A stretch of 64,000 nucleotides of DNA from GCA-2746795 sp964643965 (GTDB lineage Bacteria > Chloroflexota > Anaerolineae > Promineifilales > Promineifilaceae), in NCBI GenBank assembly GCA_964643965.1, contig CAZXVH010000005.1, positions 1 to 64,000 on the forward strand, in the 5' to 3' direction. The translations under genes were made by a program, and so were the position numbers. Under the pieces are notes generated by a model. It made no database searches, was not told the origin of the DNA, and saw nothing but the letters and a program-made list of their open reading frames with translations. Shown in pieces: positions 42,549-50,590 of the stretch (position 1 is the stretch's first letter; each line of letters opens with the position of its first letter).

Positions 42549-42830
42549 TTAATTGGACTGTGGGTAAACCGGTACCTCTGGCCCCACAATTTCTTGGAAC
42601 ATCTCCAGGATTTCGCCTGGCTCGGCATGGCGCTTTTGCCGGGTCAGTTTAGAGTAAAGCAAGTTGTCGTTGACGGTAAACTCAAACGCCCCTTTTGTGC
42701 CGGTGATCAAGGTGAAGCTTTTAATCACATGTTGATAATTGCTCAGTATTTCGTCCGCCACCCGGGCGGCTCGCTGCCAGTAGTTTCAAGGGACGCAGTA
42801 TTCTAAAGTGATGGTGTATTTTTTCTCCAT
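42549..42830 (-). CDS. SelW/Rdx-family selenoprotein (in-frame TGA = Sec)
   Basis: Read from the ATG at 42830 (AAGGAG upstream), the protein is MEKKYTITLEYCVP-U-NYWQRAARVADEIL..., 93 aa, with TGA at 42788-42786 exactly where the SelT/SelW/SelH family has its CxxC or CxxU redox motif. The rest (SFTLITGTKGAFEFTVND) matches the thioredoxin-like Rdx fold. About 16 nt after the TGA, CCGCC and GGCGG form a stem with loop CGGGU, resembling a bacterial SECIS. Ordinary gene finding would truncate it to a GTG start at 42761. It probably serves thiol redox functions. Confidence 0.85.
42738..42788 (-). promoter_or_regulatory. Candidate bacterial SECIS element
   Basis: Directly 3' of the TGA codon the mRNA can form a hairpin CCGCC-CGGGU-GGCGG with G residues in its apical loop about 21-25 nt from the UGA, the position and loop type recognised by SelB. 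Pairing beyond the 5-bp core was not computed. Confidence 0.65.
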
Positions 42831-42908
42831 AATTTGTCTCCTTCATAAATTTGACTTTTTGTCGGTTCAGGAGGGAGTATAACGGCCGTTCCCATCTTGG
42901 CAACTCGC

Positions 42909-42937
42909 TTGACAACATGCCGGGTGTGGGCTAATAT
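42909..42937 (+). promoter_or_regulatory. Promoter of tRNA-Ala(CGC)
   Basis: TTGACA at 42909-42914 and TAATAT at 42932-42937 are separated by exactly 17 bp and lie 13 bp upstream of the tRNA gene. This is the best sigma-70-type promoter in the window. Confidence 0.85.
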
Positions 42938-42950
42938 TTCCCTCGCTTTA

Positions 42951-43023
<73 letters not shown>

Positions 43024-43030
43024 TCAGATG

Positions 43031-43056
43031 GCCGAGTTTCTATAGCTCGGTTTTTC
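43031..43056 (+). terminator. Terminator after tRNA-Ala(CGC)
   Basis: CCGAG and CTCGG, extended by T-rich pairs, form a stem around TTCTATA and are followed by TTTTTCTTT. It would separate the first tRNA transcript from the leuS leader. Confidence 0.75.
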
Positions 43057-43168
43057 TTTGAAAACTGAATAAATAAAAGCTTTGATCAGGAGTAGTAAGC
43101 CAGTTAATAATTAATTGTCAATTGTGAATGAAAGAGAGCGGCGTCATTGGCTGAAAGCGCGGCGGATT

Positions 43169-43197
43169 TTGCCAATTCAACTGGATTGTGTTAAAGT
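43169..43197 (+). promoter_or_regulatory. Possible promoter of tRNA-Ala(GGC) inside T-box Stem I
   Basis: TTGCCA at 43169-43174 and TAAAGT at 43192-43197 have a 17-bp spacer and lie 19 bp upstream of the tRNA. The match is moderate, and the bases also belong to the 3' half of Stem I. Confidence 0.4.
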
Positions 43198-43216
43198 CCC
43201 CGTCGCCTCAAAATTT

Positions 43217-43292
43217 GGGCCTGTAGCTCAGTTGGGAGAGCACTACAATGGCATTGTAGGGGTCAAGGGTTCGAGTCCCTTCAGGTCCACCA
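43217..43292 (+). tRNA. tRNA-Ala (anticodon GGC), nested in the leuS leader
   Basis: A full cloverleaf: acceptor GGGCCTG/CAGGTCC with G3-U70, D-arm GCTCAGTTGGGAGAGC, anticodon stem CTACA/TGTAG with loop ATGGCAT (anticodon GGC, reading GCC), T-arm AAGGG-TTCGAGT-CCCTT, discriminator A and encoded CCA. Outside the acceptor, AAAATTT (43210-43216) and AAATTTT (43292-43298) extend the helix by 7 bp. It lies between Stem I and the antiterminator of the leuS T-box. Confidence 0.96.
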
Positions 43293-43378
43293 AATTTTAA
43301 GATTCAGCCATCAACCAGAGTGGTACCGCGGAAGCCCTTTTTCGTCTCTGAACGAAAAGAGGGCTTTTTTGTTTCCTG

Positions 43379-43497
43379 TTAGCTTTACACTTTTTACAAT
43401 GATGACAACGAATTTTAGAAAGCAACGAATTCGCTCCTTTCTAAAATTCGTTGTCATCACAAAAAAGAGATCATTTCACAAAAAAGTGTCAAGCTAA
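43379..43497. mobile_element. MITE-like palindromic element in the leuS leader
   Basis: Terminal inverted repeats TTAGCTTTACACTTTTT (43379-43395) and AAAAAGTGTCAAGCTAA (43481-43497) differ at one base. Inside them a perfect 23-bp inverted repeat (43400-43422 and 43437-43459) surrounds a 14-base loop. The 119-bp element encodes nothing. It separates the T-box terminator from the leuS start and would put a very stable hairpin in the 5' UTR. Confidence 0.8.
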
Positions 43498-43536
43498 TTT
43501 TATGGACATTTGAACCATGCCGAAAATTGAAAACCT

Positions 43537-43557
43537 GGGAGCGCGGACAGCCTGTCC
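43537..43557. repeat. Dispersed repeat GGACAGCCTGTCC-type, copy B
   Basis: The 21-bp word GGGAGCGCGGACAGCCTGTC(C) is the reverse complement of the one at 28945-28965. It is followed by CTGCTGGCGAGACGCCAG, 17 bp of which recur inverted at about 50642-50658. These are dispersed repeats within the leuS 5' UTR. Confidence 0.75.
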
Positions 43558-43609
43558 GCCCCCTGCTGGCGAGACGCCAGCGCTCCCATTTACGAGGAGA
43601 TTGATAAAG

Positions 43610-46072
43610 ATGACAACCTACAATCCACAAGAAATCGAAGCTAAATGGCACAAACAATGGCAAGAAACCGGCCTGTATCGGCAGGTTATCGACGAGAGCA
43701 AAGAAAAACATTACGCCATGACCATGCTGCCCTATCCTTCGGGCGATCTGCACATTGGACATTGGTATGCCATGTCCCCTTCTGATGCCCGGGCGCGGTA
43801 TATGCGCATGAAAGGGTACAATGTCCTGTTCCCCATGGGCTTCGACAGCTTTGGCCTGCCCGCCGAAAATGCGGCCATCCAGCGTAACGTCCAGCCCAAA
43901 GAGTGGACTTACAACAACATCAGGCGGATGCGTGACCAGCTAAAAAGCATGGGCGCCATGTTTGACTGGGAGCGAGAAGCCATCTCCTCTGATCCTGAAT
44001 ATTACAAATGGTCGCAGTGGTTTTTTAAGCAGTTGATTGAACTGGGATTGGGCTACCGCGCTAAAGCGGCCGTAGACTTCTGCCCGAATTGCAATACCAC
44101 CCTGGCCCGGGAACAGGTGTGGGGCGACGACCGCCATTGCGAACGCTGCGGTACGCCCGTCATCAAGAAAGAGCTGGAGCAATGGTTCTTTCGCACTACC
44201 GATTACGCCGATGATCTGCTGGACTTTAGCGGCATCGACTGGCCGGAGCGCGTCAAAGTAATGCAGACTAATTGGATCGGCCGTTCCGAGGGAGCGGATG
44301 TGGTTTTCAAGACAGAGCGCGGCGACGAGATGCCCATTTTCACCACGCGCCCGGACACGCTGTGGGGCGCCACTTTCATGGTGATGGCGCCCGAGCATCC
44401 CCTGGTGGCGGAAATCACCACGCCAGCCCAGACGGAGGCGGTGCTGGCTTATCGTGAAGCTGCGTCGCGTATGACCGACATCGACCGGGAATCGGCCGAC
44501 CGCGACAAGACGGGCGTTTTTACCGGCGCTTATGCCATCAACCCGGTGAACCAGGAGCGCATCCCCATTTGGATTGCTGATTACGTCTTGATCAGCTATG
44601 GCTTTGGCGCCATTATGGCAGTACCCGCCCACGACCAGCGCGACTTTGAATTTGCACGCAAGTTTGGCCTGCCCATCATCCCGGTGATTGTCCCGTCTGA
44701 GGGCGAGTTGGACGCGGATGAGATGGCAGTGGCCTACATCGGCCCGGGGGTGATGGTGAACAGTGGTCCGTTGAACGGAACGGCCGTTACCGAGGATAAA
44801 GGTCGTAAAAATCCATCCATCGCCGCCGCCATCGACTGGTTGGTGGCGCAGGGAGCCGGACATGAAGCCGTCAACTACCGCCTGCGCGACTGGTTGATCA
44901 GCCGCCAGCGCTATTGGGGGGCGCCCATCCCCGTTATCTACTGCCCGGAACACGGCGCAGTGCTGGTTCCCGATGAAGATTTGCCGGTAATGCTGCCGGA
45001 TGAAGTGAATTTCTTGCCCACCGGCGAAAGTCCGTTGAAGCTAGATGCAAATTTCCTGCACACTACTTGCCCTATATGTGGCAAACCGGCCCTGCGCGAG
45101 ACGGATACGATGGACACCTTCATGTGTTCCTCGTGGTATCAATACCGCTACCTGAGTCCCCATTATGAAGAGGCCCCGTTCGACCCCAAAGAGGGGGCTT
45201 ACTGGCTGCCCGTTGACCAGTATACTGGTGGCATTGAACATGCCACCATGCACCTGATCTATACCCGTTTCTTCACCAAAGCGATGAAGAAAATGGGATT
45301 GGTAGACTTTGAGGAACCGATGCTGGCCCTGCATAATCAAGGCATGGTGTTGGGCGAGGACAATGAAAAAATGTCAAAGTCTCGCGGCAATGTGGTGGCC
45401 CCTGATGATCTGGTGCAGAAATTTGGGGCGGACACGGTGCGTACCTATCTGATGTTTTTCACCAAATGGGAGCAGGGTGGCCCCTGGAATTATGACGGCA
45501 TCAAAGGGCCACAGCGTTTGTTGAATGATGTGTGGGCGGCCGCCACCACCGCTTACCAGCCTGGTCAGGTTGACGACGGCGCCAGCCGCCGTCTGCGCCG
45601 GAAAACCCACCAGGTCATCCGCAAGGTGAGCCAGGATATGGAAGATTTTTCCTTCAACACGGCCATCGCCGCTCTGATGGAGCTGCGCAATGCGCTGCTA
45701 GACGCCCGAAAAGCGAAGAATGTCAGCGCCGCCGCCTGGGCGGAAGCGGTGGATAATCTGCTGCTGCTGCTGGCCCCCATCGCCCCGCACATCACCGAAG
45801 AATTGTGGGCGCAGCGCGGCGGGGCGTACAGCATCCACACCCAATCCTGGCCCACCTGGGACGCCGAGATCGCCAAAGAGGATATGGTGATTGTGCCGGT
45901 GCAGGTGAACGGCAAGGTGCGTGACCGCCTGGAAGTGCCGGCCGATACCGCTGAGGCTGAACTGAAAGCGCTGGCCCTGGCTTCTGAAAATGTGCAGACG
46001 CATCTGGAAGGGGCGGAGCCGCGCAAGGTGATTGTGGTGAAGGGCGGGCGGCTGGTGAATATTGTGAAGTAG
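43610..46072 (+). CDS. leuS: Leucyl-tRNA synthetase
   Basis: An 820-aa class I aminoacyl-tRNA synthetase that charges tRNA-Leu. It opens TTYNPQEIEAKWHKQWQETGLY. The HIGH motif is in PSGDLHIGHWY, and KMSKS is in NEKMSKSRGN. The CP1 editing domain shows FTTRPDTLWGATFMVMAPEHP and the Asp of GVFTGAYAINPV. The C-terminal domain ends in VQVNGKVRDRLEVP. GAGGAG precedes the ATG at 43610; an upstream frame to 43517 is repeat-derived. Expression should be controlled by the T-box leader: uncharged tRNA-Leu favours antitermination. Confidence 0.97.
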   Translation: MTTYNPQEIEAKWHKQWQETGLYRQVIDESKEKHYAMTMLPYPSGDLHIGHWYAMSPSDARARYMRMKGYNVLFPMGFDSFGLPAENAAIQRNVQPKEWTYNNIRRMRDQLKSMGAMFDWEREAISSDPEYYKWSQWFFKQLIELGLGYRAKAAVDFCPNCNTTLAREQVWGDDRHCERCGTPVIKKELEQWFFRTTDYADDLLDFSGIDWPERVKVMQTNWIGRSEGADVVFKTERGDEMPIFTTRPDTLWGATFMVMAPEHPLVAEITTPAQTEAVLAYREAASRMTDIDRESADRDKTGVFTGAYAINPVNQERIPIWIADYVLISYGFGAIMAVPAHDQRDFEFARKFGLPIIPVIVPSEGELDADEMAVAYIGPGVMVNSGPLNGTAVTEDKGRKNPSIAAAIDWLVAQGAGHEAVNYRLRDWLISRQRYWGAPIPVIYCPEHGAVLVPDEDLPVMLPDEVNFLPTGESPLKLDANFLHTTCPICGKPALRETDTMDTFMCSSWYQYRYLSPHYEEAPFDPKEGAYWLPVDQYTGGIEHATMHLIYTRFFTKAMKKMGLVDFEEPMLALHNQGMVLGEDNEKMSKSRGNVVAPDDLVQKFGADTVRTYLMFFTKWEQGGPWNYDGIKGPQRLLNDVWAAATTAYQPGQVDDGASRRLRRKTHQVIRKVSQDMEDFSFNTAIAALMELRNALLDARKAKNVSAAAWAEAVDNLLLLLAPIAPHITEELWAQRGGAYSIHTQSWPTWDAEIAKEDMVIVPVQVNGKVRDRLEVPADTAEAELKALALASENVQTHLEGAEPRKVIVVKGGRLVNIVK

Positions 46073-46095
46073 GACGTAGTGCGTAGAACGTAGAT

Positions 46096-46136
46096 GGAAC
46101 GGCCGTTTCTGTTTGGGTGGAAACGGCCGTTTTTTT
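46096..46136. terminator. Terminator built from two AACGGCCGTT words (leuS end)
   Basis: The palindrome AACGGCCGTT occurs at 46098-46107 and 46122-46131 with flanking G/C pairs (GGAAC...GTTTC and GGAAAC), then a T7 run. This is the same design as the element at 3294-3329, between the leuS stop and the convergent PIN-domain gene. Confidence 0.85.
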
Positions 46137-46572
46137 ATGTGTAGGGTCCAAAAATAGCGGGCAGATGAGCCGGTTTGAGGATGGGTACGGGGTGGGTCTC
46201 GAAATCTTTGGGGTTGCGCGTGACGAGATAATCCAGATTGCTGTGAACGGCCGTTGCCATTTGCACCGCGTCTTCAAAATCCTGCCAGCCCCAGGCCAGC
46301 GCCTGGCGGATAATGGCGTCGTTGAGGGGGGCGATTGAGAAAACTTGTAAGGTTTGGTGTAAAACGGCCGTGGCCTGTTGCGATCCGATCTGCTTGTCTG
46401 TCAGATAAAAAAGGGTTGTGATGCTATGCGCCGCTAAAAAGCCTGTAACCTGACCTGTTTCCACTGCCCGCCAAACAGACATTGAATCTGGAAAATGTGG
46501 ATTACGCTTGCTGATCACATCCAGAATAATATTCAAATCGACAAGGATGCGCACTTTATTTGTCACCGGCAT
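46135..46572 (-). CDS. PIN-domain ribonuclease toxin
   Basis: A 145-aa PIN domain protein. The acidic catalytic pattern is visible: ILVDLNIILDVISKR at the N-terminus, a Glu in VWRAVETGQ, and WQDFEDAVQMATA plus DYLVTRNPKDFE at the C-terminus, typical of VapC-type toxins. It probably cleaves tRNA or other RNA when freed from its antitoxin. Its start overlaps the antitoxin gene by 17 bp. The end overlaps the leuS terminator. Confidence 0.88.
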   Translation of the reverse strand: MPVTNKVRILVDLNIILDVISKRNPHFPDSMSVWRAVETGQVTGFLAAHSITTLFYLTDKQIGSQQATAVLHQTLQVFSIAPLNDAIIRQALAWGWQDFEDAVQMATAVHSNLDYLVTRNPKDFETHPVPILKPAHLPAIFGPYT

Positions 46573-46813
46573 ATTTCTCCATCAGATAATCGTGATAATC
46601 TTCAATATTAGCTTCGGCCGGGAGAATGCCTGTAAGTGCATCTAAAATAGGGGTAGACGACTCTACTTGATTTTGTTGATTAAGTTCCAGAAAATACGCC
46701 TCTACAAGCTGCGATACAGATGTATTGTGAGTGGCGGCATACACCTTTACTTTTTCGATCAAACGGGCATCAACGCGAATGGTTAGTTTCTTTTTTTCTG
46801 TGTTTGTGAGCAT
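46556..46813 (-). CDS. Antitoxin of the PIN module (ribbon-helix-helix-like)
   Basis: An 85-aa protein whose N-terminus (KKLTIRVDARLIEKVKVYAA, then THNTSVSQLVEAYFLEL) fits a ribbon-helix-helix DNA-binding domain. The acidic C-terminal tail (ANIEDYHDYLMEKYAGDK) would block the toxin. It comes first in the operon, as in most toxin-antitoxin pairs. Confidence 0.82.
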   Translation of the reverse strand: MLTNTEKKKLTIRVDARLIEKVKVYAATHNTSVSQLVEAYFLELNQQNQVESSTPILDALTGILPAEANIEDYHDYLMEKYAGDK

Positions 46814-46896
46814 AAATCACCTCATCTTTGCCGTATAGTTTACACGAAATCGGTACGGCATTCAAGTGAGGTGATCGGGCGATTACCTCCAGGATG

Positions 46897-46950
46897 AGAC
46901 AGGCGGGAGCAAAGGCTTTTCTGCGCAGCAAAGGCCATACCCGCCTGTCC
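46897..46950. repeat. Inverted repeat upstream of the antitoxin gene
   Basis: GACAGGCGGG and CCCGCCTGTC flank GCAAAGG-containing words that themselves repeat. It lies between the antitoxin promoter region and the end of the TPR gene and may terminate the latter. Confidence 0.6.
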
Positions 46951-46986
46951 CACCCCTACTGTTTGGCGTATAGAGTGACGGGGCGT

Positions 46987-48115
46987 TTAGCTGGCTGAGA
47001 TAGGCGGATTGACCAACGCCTGAAAGCGCGGATCATCCCGAATGAAATCAAAATCAGGNNNNNNNNNNNNNNNNNNNNNNNNNNNNNNNNNNNNNNNNNN
47101 NNNNNNNNNNNNNNNNNNNNNNNNNNNNNNNNNNNNNNNNNNNNNNNNNNNNNNNNNNGAGTTCGATGGCTTTGTGGTAGGCGGTGATGGCGTCTTGGTA
47201 ACGGCCGTTCTTGCGGTAGACAATGCCCAGGCCATTGTGTGGGAGGGCATAGTGGGGGTCGAGTTCGATGGCTTTGTGGTAGGCGGCGATGGCATCCTGG
47301 TAACGGCCGTTCTCGCTGTAGACATTGCCCAGGCCATTGAAAGAGGCAGATACGTACCACGGGGTAGAGCCTGCCTGGGGGGCTAAGGCAATCACTTTTT
47401 GGAAGGTATCGACTGCTTTTTGCCACTCCCCTTTGGCTGCATAAAGAGGAGCTAATGTGTACAGCAAATCCAGGCGATTGGCGGCTGCCTCTGGCATGTT
47501 AGTGAGATCTGCCAAAAGCTTTTCCCGGTAGGCAATTTTGGCATGGGTGTCTTCTTTAGTTTTGCCTCCCCATTGGGTGTCAAATTCGCGCCAGGCTAAA
47601 TTATGGCTGTGCTTGCTCATTTGGGCGGGGTGCGGCTCATCAAAAAATGTCACCACCAAATGGCGGAACGCCCAAAAGTCCGGGGCATAGCGGGGCAGCA
47701 AGCGTTCTTCTTCTTCCGTTAACCACAGCACCAGGCGCAGCTTGTACTCTACAAAATACTCGCGCCGGATGTTGAGCGCCCGGTACGCATTTTGCCCGTC
47801 ATCTCCCCCGCCAAAGCGTATCCCCGAAACAAAAAACACCGTCTGGGCGCGGTCAGCCCGTTCCCGTAAATAGAGCGGTAAGTCATGGTTTTGCTCATTG
47901 ATGTACACGCGCTCGGTCTGCTGATTTAGCTCAAGCAAGCGGCTGGTTAGCGCGGCTTCTACATCCTCCCGCACAAACTCAGAGCGGTATACGGCCAGCA
48001 AAATACTGGGGCGGTCAAATTTGATGGCGAGTTGCAATTCCTGGAATAGGGCGTCGATGCGTTCTGCCAGGTCAGGCGTTTCGGAGCTAATCATTTTCTT
48101 GCTGTTCATAATCAT
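46987..48115 (-). CDS. TPR-repeat protein with N-terminal conflict-type domain, broken by an assembly gap
   Basis: The N-terminal ~160 residues (ILLAVYRSEFVREDVEAALT, VFFVSGIRFGGGDDGQNAYR, RLVLWLTEEEERLLPRYAPD) form a conserved domain that I cannot name. A linker and TPR repeats follow; two full units share ENGRYQDAIAAYHKAIELDP, exactly 102 bp each with an AACGGCCGTT word in each. A 100-N gap at 47059-47158 interrupts the repeats. Beyond it the frame PDFDFIRDDPRFQALVNPP is a typical TPR-protein ending. It overlaps the upstream ATPase gene by 29 bp, so the two are coupled. Confidence 0.8.
47059..47158. other. Assembly gap (100 N) in TPR repeats
   Basis: Exactly 100 N mark a scaffold gap of unknown true size inside 102-bp TPR repeats. 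The frame after the gap does not match the frame before it, as expected for an arbitrary gap length. Confidence 0.97.
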
Positions 48116-49412
48116 CCAGCAATGCTTGTAGTTTGTCTGGATTGAGTTCTGCTAAAAGCGTTTCCAACGTCGGATGGACAGCGCACCAATTATCACCATT
48201 ACGGTATTCAAGCAAGGCTAATAATTGCAAAAGAGGGCGCAGGCAGGGATGGTTAAGCAATTGATTGTCGATATGCCGGTCATATAAAAAGGAAAGGTCT
48301 TTGGCATTTAATATGCGGCGGTATTCATTACGAATATCGACGGCTGCCCGCTCCACAGTTTCCACCGTAACGGCGGCTTGTTGTCTCCGGCGAGTTTGCC
48401 CAATGGCGGCTCTCATCACTCGCGCCAATTCTCGGAAAACACCACCACTGTATAAAATGGCTCTTTCTAAGGCATCTTCTGTGATGAGCTGGGCTTCCAT
48501 ACGCTGGTGAACGCACATTTTCATGGTCCAGTAGCCAGCCGCGTCCCGGCCGTTCTGGTCATCACCCGCATAACCGCGCTCATGTAACTTGATATTGGGC
48601 AAAAAGACCGCCTGATCCCGGATTGCTTCAAACTCAGTACTGTAAAATAAGGCGCTGGAAACGGTGTAGACGATGGCGCAGTTTGGTTGCAGCATGGTTT
48701 CGCGGTGATTGAAGAAAATTTCTTTCGCTTTTTCTAAGGTTGGTTTATCTAAATCATCAATAAGAATCAAGGGCAGCTTTTTTTTCTGGCTTACTATCTC
48801 AGTGGAGATGTTGTTGATAACCTGGATGAGGCCGGTGATGTTTCGTTCTAACACCTGGCGCAGTGTGCTGCGCGTTTTGGGTTCCAATTTCATTTTGAGA
48901 CCGGCATTGGTGAAGAAGGCATTGAGGCCAGCATCGATTTCAAACCCGGCAATGCTTCCTGACTGGACCTCTATTTCCTGGATAACTTGACCTTGCCAGC
49001 TTTTTAATTATTCATGTAACTGTTTATCAAGCTTACGGCCTTCTTCACGATATTGTCGATACATTTGGCCGCCAATTGCCAGCAGAACGTCTCTAAAATC
49101 AAGGTCGTTGATGTCAGCTTCATCGCGGATGGTGAAATGGACGGGCCAAAACTTTTGTTGAATCTCTGCATTGTCGGATAGGCGGCGTAATTCTGTGGAT
49201 TTGCCGCAGCCTTTATGACCGGAGAAGAAGAATTTGGGCGGTTTGAAGTAAGGCGCTAATAAGGCGTCTTCCAATTCGCCGGTGGGATTGCCAGGACGTT
49301 GTACATAAAAAGGATTTTGTGCGCCATCTGGCAAGGACATGAGGGGTAAATCAAGTTCAAAGTTAAGCCAGGCTCTATCTATATCTTGAGCGAGGCGGTA
49401 TTCAAATTCCAT
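48087..49412 (-). pseudogene. P-loop ATPase interrupted by one in-frame TAA
   Basis: From ATG 49412 (AAGGA upstream) the frame has Walker A GHKGCGKST at about residues 65-73, in FFFSGHKGCGKSTELRRLS, then meets TAA at 49010-49008. The same frame continues with LKSWQGQVIQEIEVQSGSIA into Walker B PLILIDDLDKPT and an ATPase C-terminal region (YSGGVFRELARVMRAAI). Without the stop it is one protein of about 440 aa, resembling KAP/ORC-like STAND ATPases. An internal ATG at 48893 could only give a fragment lacking Walker A. It pairs with the TPR gene downstream. Confidence 0.82.
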
Positions 49413-49472
49413 GTGCTTTTCCTTTATGGACAATTAAGACTTCAAAAGTTTAGTAAAATTCCTTAAATTGCG

Positions 49473-49491
49473 ATCAAGACTTGTGAAGTCT
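49473..49491. promoter_or_regulatory. Palindrome upstream of the ATPase gene
   Basis: CAAGACTTGTGAAGTCTTG is a perfect 8-bp inverted repeat with a 3-base centre, about 60 bp upstream of the ATPase ATG. It could be an operator, a hairpin or a dispersed repeat. Confidence 0.45.
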
Positions 49492-49564
49492 TGTTGTCGT
49501 ATGCGGTGAATTGTATCATGAATTGCGGGGTGGGCGTTTTCGTCTGAGGGTAAGCGGATTATGG

Positions 49565-50521
49565 TCACGGCCGCAGCAAAATCTTGCGCACCCCGTGTTG
49601 GCGGGCATGGGTGAACGCTTGCACCGCCTGAGCCAGTTTGTATTCGCCGTCGATGAGGGGGGCCACCTCGATGGCGTTTTTCTGCAAGAGGCGCAGCGCC
49701 GGGGCGAAGGGGCCGCAGCGGGAGCCAATCACATTGATTTCGGCGACGACGAGCTTGGTGAGGTCGAGGGTGGCCTGGCCGGCAAAGGTGCTTTTGAGGA
49801 CGAGCGTACCCAACGGCCGCACCAGTTTCAGGGCCAGGGCGAAACCGGCTTCGCTGCCGGTGGCTTCGACAACGGTCGTGAACGCCTCTTCGTCAAAGGC
49901 GTCGGTGAGGCCGGTGGCCAGACCCAGTTGGGCGGGCAGCGCCAGGGAGCGGCGGCTGCGCCCAATCATGACCACATCCGTGCCATCCAGGGCCAAGACC
50001 TGCCCTACCAACATACCCAACCGGCCGGGACCGATAACGGCCGTTCTGCCTCCAGGCATCAGTTTGATTTGCTCCCGTATTCTGAGGGCGGCGGCGAGGG
50101 GTTCGGTGAAAACGGCCGTTTCGTCACTCACTTCATCTGGCACGGCAAAAAGATTGGCCTGGGGCAGCGTCAGATAGTCGGCGAAAGCGCCATCCTTATC
50201 CTGGATGCCCAACACCCGCCGCTGGGGGCAATGTTCCGGGCCACGCTGGCGGCAGACGACGCAGTTGTTGCAGCCCAGGTTGATGCTGCCCACCACCCGC
50301 TGGCCCACCCAGGCGACGTCCGGCGCTTTTTCCACCACGCCCACAAACTCGTGGCCCAGGATACCCTGAAAGCCCCGTTTATATCCCTTGAGCATTTCCA
50401 GGTCGGTGGCGCAAATGCCTGCCAGCGTTACTTTGATGAGCGCTTCGTCGAGTTTTGGCTCGGGGATGGCATATGATTTTTGGTACTGTAGATTGTCTTG
50501 GGTGAGTAGGAGTGCTTGCAT
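49565..50521 (-). CDS. Zinc-dependent alcohol dehydrogenase-like (MDR) protein
   Basis: A 318-aa medium-chain dehydrogenase/reductase. Catalytic zinc ligands are Cys in AGICATDLEM and His-Glu in LGHEFVGVVE. The structural zinc loop has CNNCVVCRQRGPEHC. The nucleotide-binding motif GPGRLGMLVGQVLAL lies in the second half. It is shorter than the usual 340-370 aa. The substrate is unknown; threonine or sorbitol dehydrogenase relatives are possible. Two AACGGCCGTT words lie in the gene. Confidence 0.9.
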   Translation of the reverse strand: MQALLLTQDNLQYQKSYAIPEPKLDEALIKVTLAGICATDLEMLKGYKRGFQGILGHEFVGVVEKAPDVAWVGQRVVGSINLGCNNCVVCRQRGPEHCPQRRVLGIQDKDGAFADYLTLPQANLFAVPDEVSDETAVFTEPLAAALRIREQIKLMPGGRTAVIGPGRLGMLVGQVLALDGTDVVMIGRSRRSLALPAQLGLATGLTDAFDEEAFTTVVEATGSEAGFALALKLVRPLGTLVLKSTFAGQATLDLTKLVVAEINVIGSRCGPFAPALRLLQKNAIEVAPLIDGEYKLAQAVQAFTHARQHGVRKILLRP

Positions 50522-50590
50522 GAGCCTATTTTAGCTGAAAATGGCAATAGTGGGCAGGTGGGTTGGCGGCAGCGAGTGACTGCCAGCGTA

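Larger units (their letters stand above)
43080..43370 (+). promoter_or_regulatory. T-box riboswitch leader of leuS, interrupted by a tRNA gene
   Basis: Stem I features are visible: base helix CTTTGA (43080)/TTAAAG (43191), AGTA (43091), helix CCAGTT (43100)/AACTGG (43179), AGAGAG (43133) and GGCTGAAAGC (43149). The T-box sequence AGAGTGGTACCGCGG is at 43317-43331, with antiterminator CAGAG/CTCTG. The competing terminator is AGCCCTTTTTCGT (43333)/ACGAAAAGAGGGCT (43352) plus T-run. The predicted specifier loop ATTGTG includes TTG (Leu), in keeping with leuS. A complete tRNA-Ala gene occupies the place of Stems II/III. Confidence 0.8.

Noticed and set aside
42549..42761. 70-aa protein starting at GTG 42761
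   Set aside because: The family needs the upstream CxxU strand; the longer frame through TGA has the proper start and SECIS-like hairpin.
43517..43609. N-terminal extension of leucyl-tRNA synthetase
   Set aside because: It translates dispersed repeats; GAGGAG and family alignment support the ATG at 43610.
43940..44953. 337-aa minus-strand ORF inside leuS
   Set aside because: It is an antisense shadow of a conserved housekeeping gene with no motifs or start signals.
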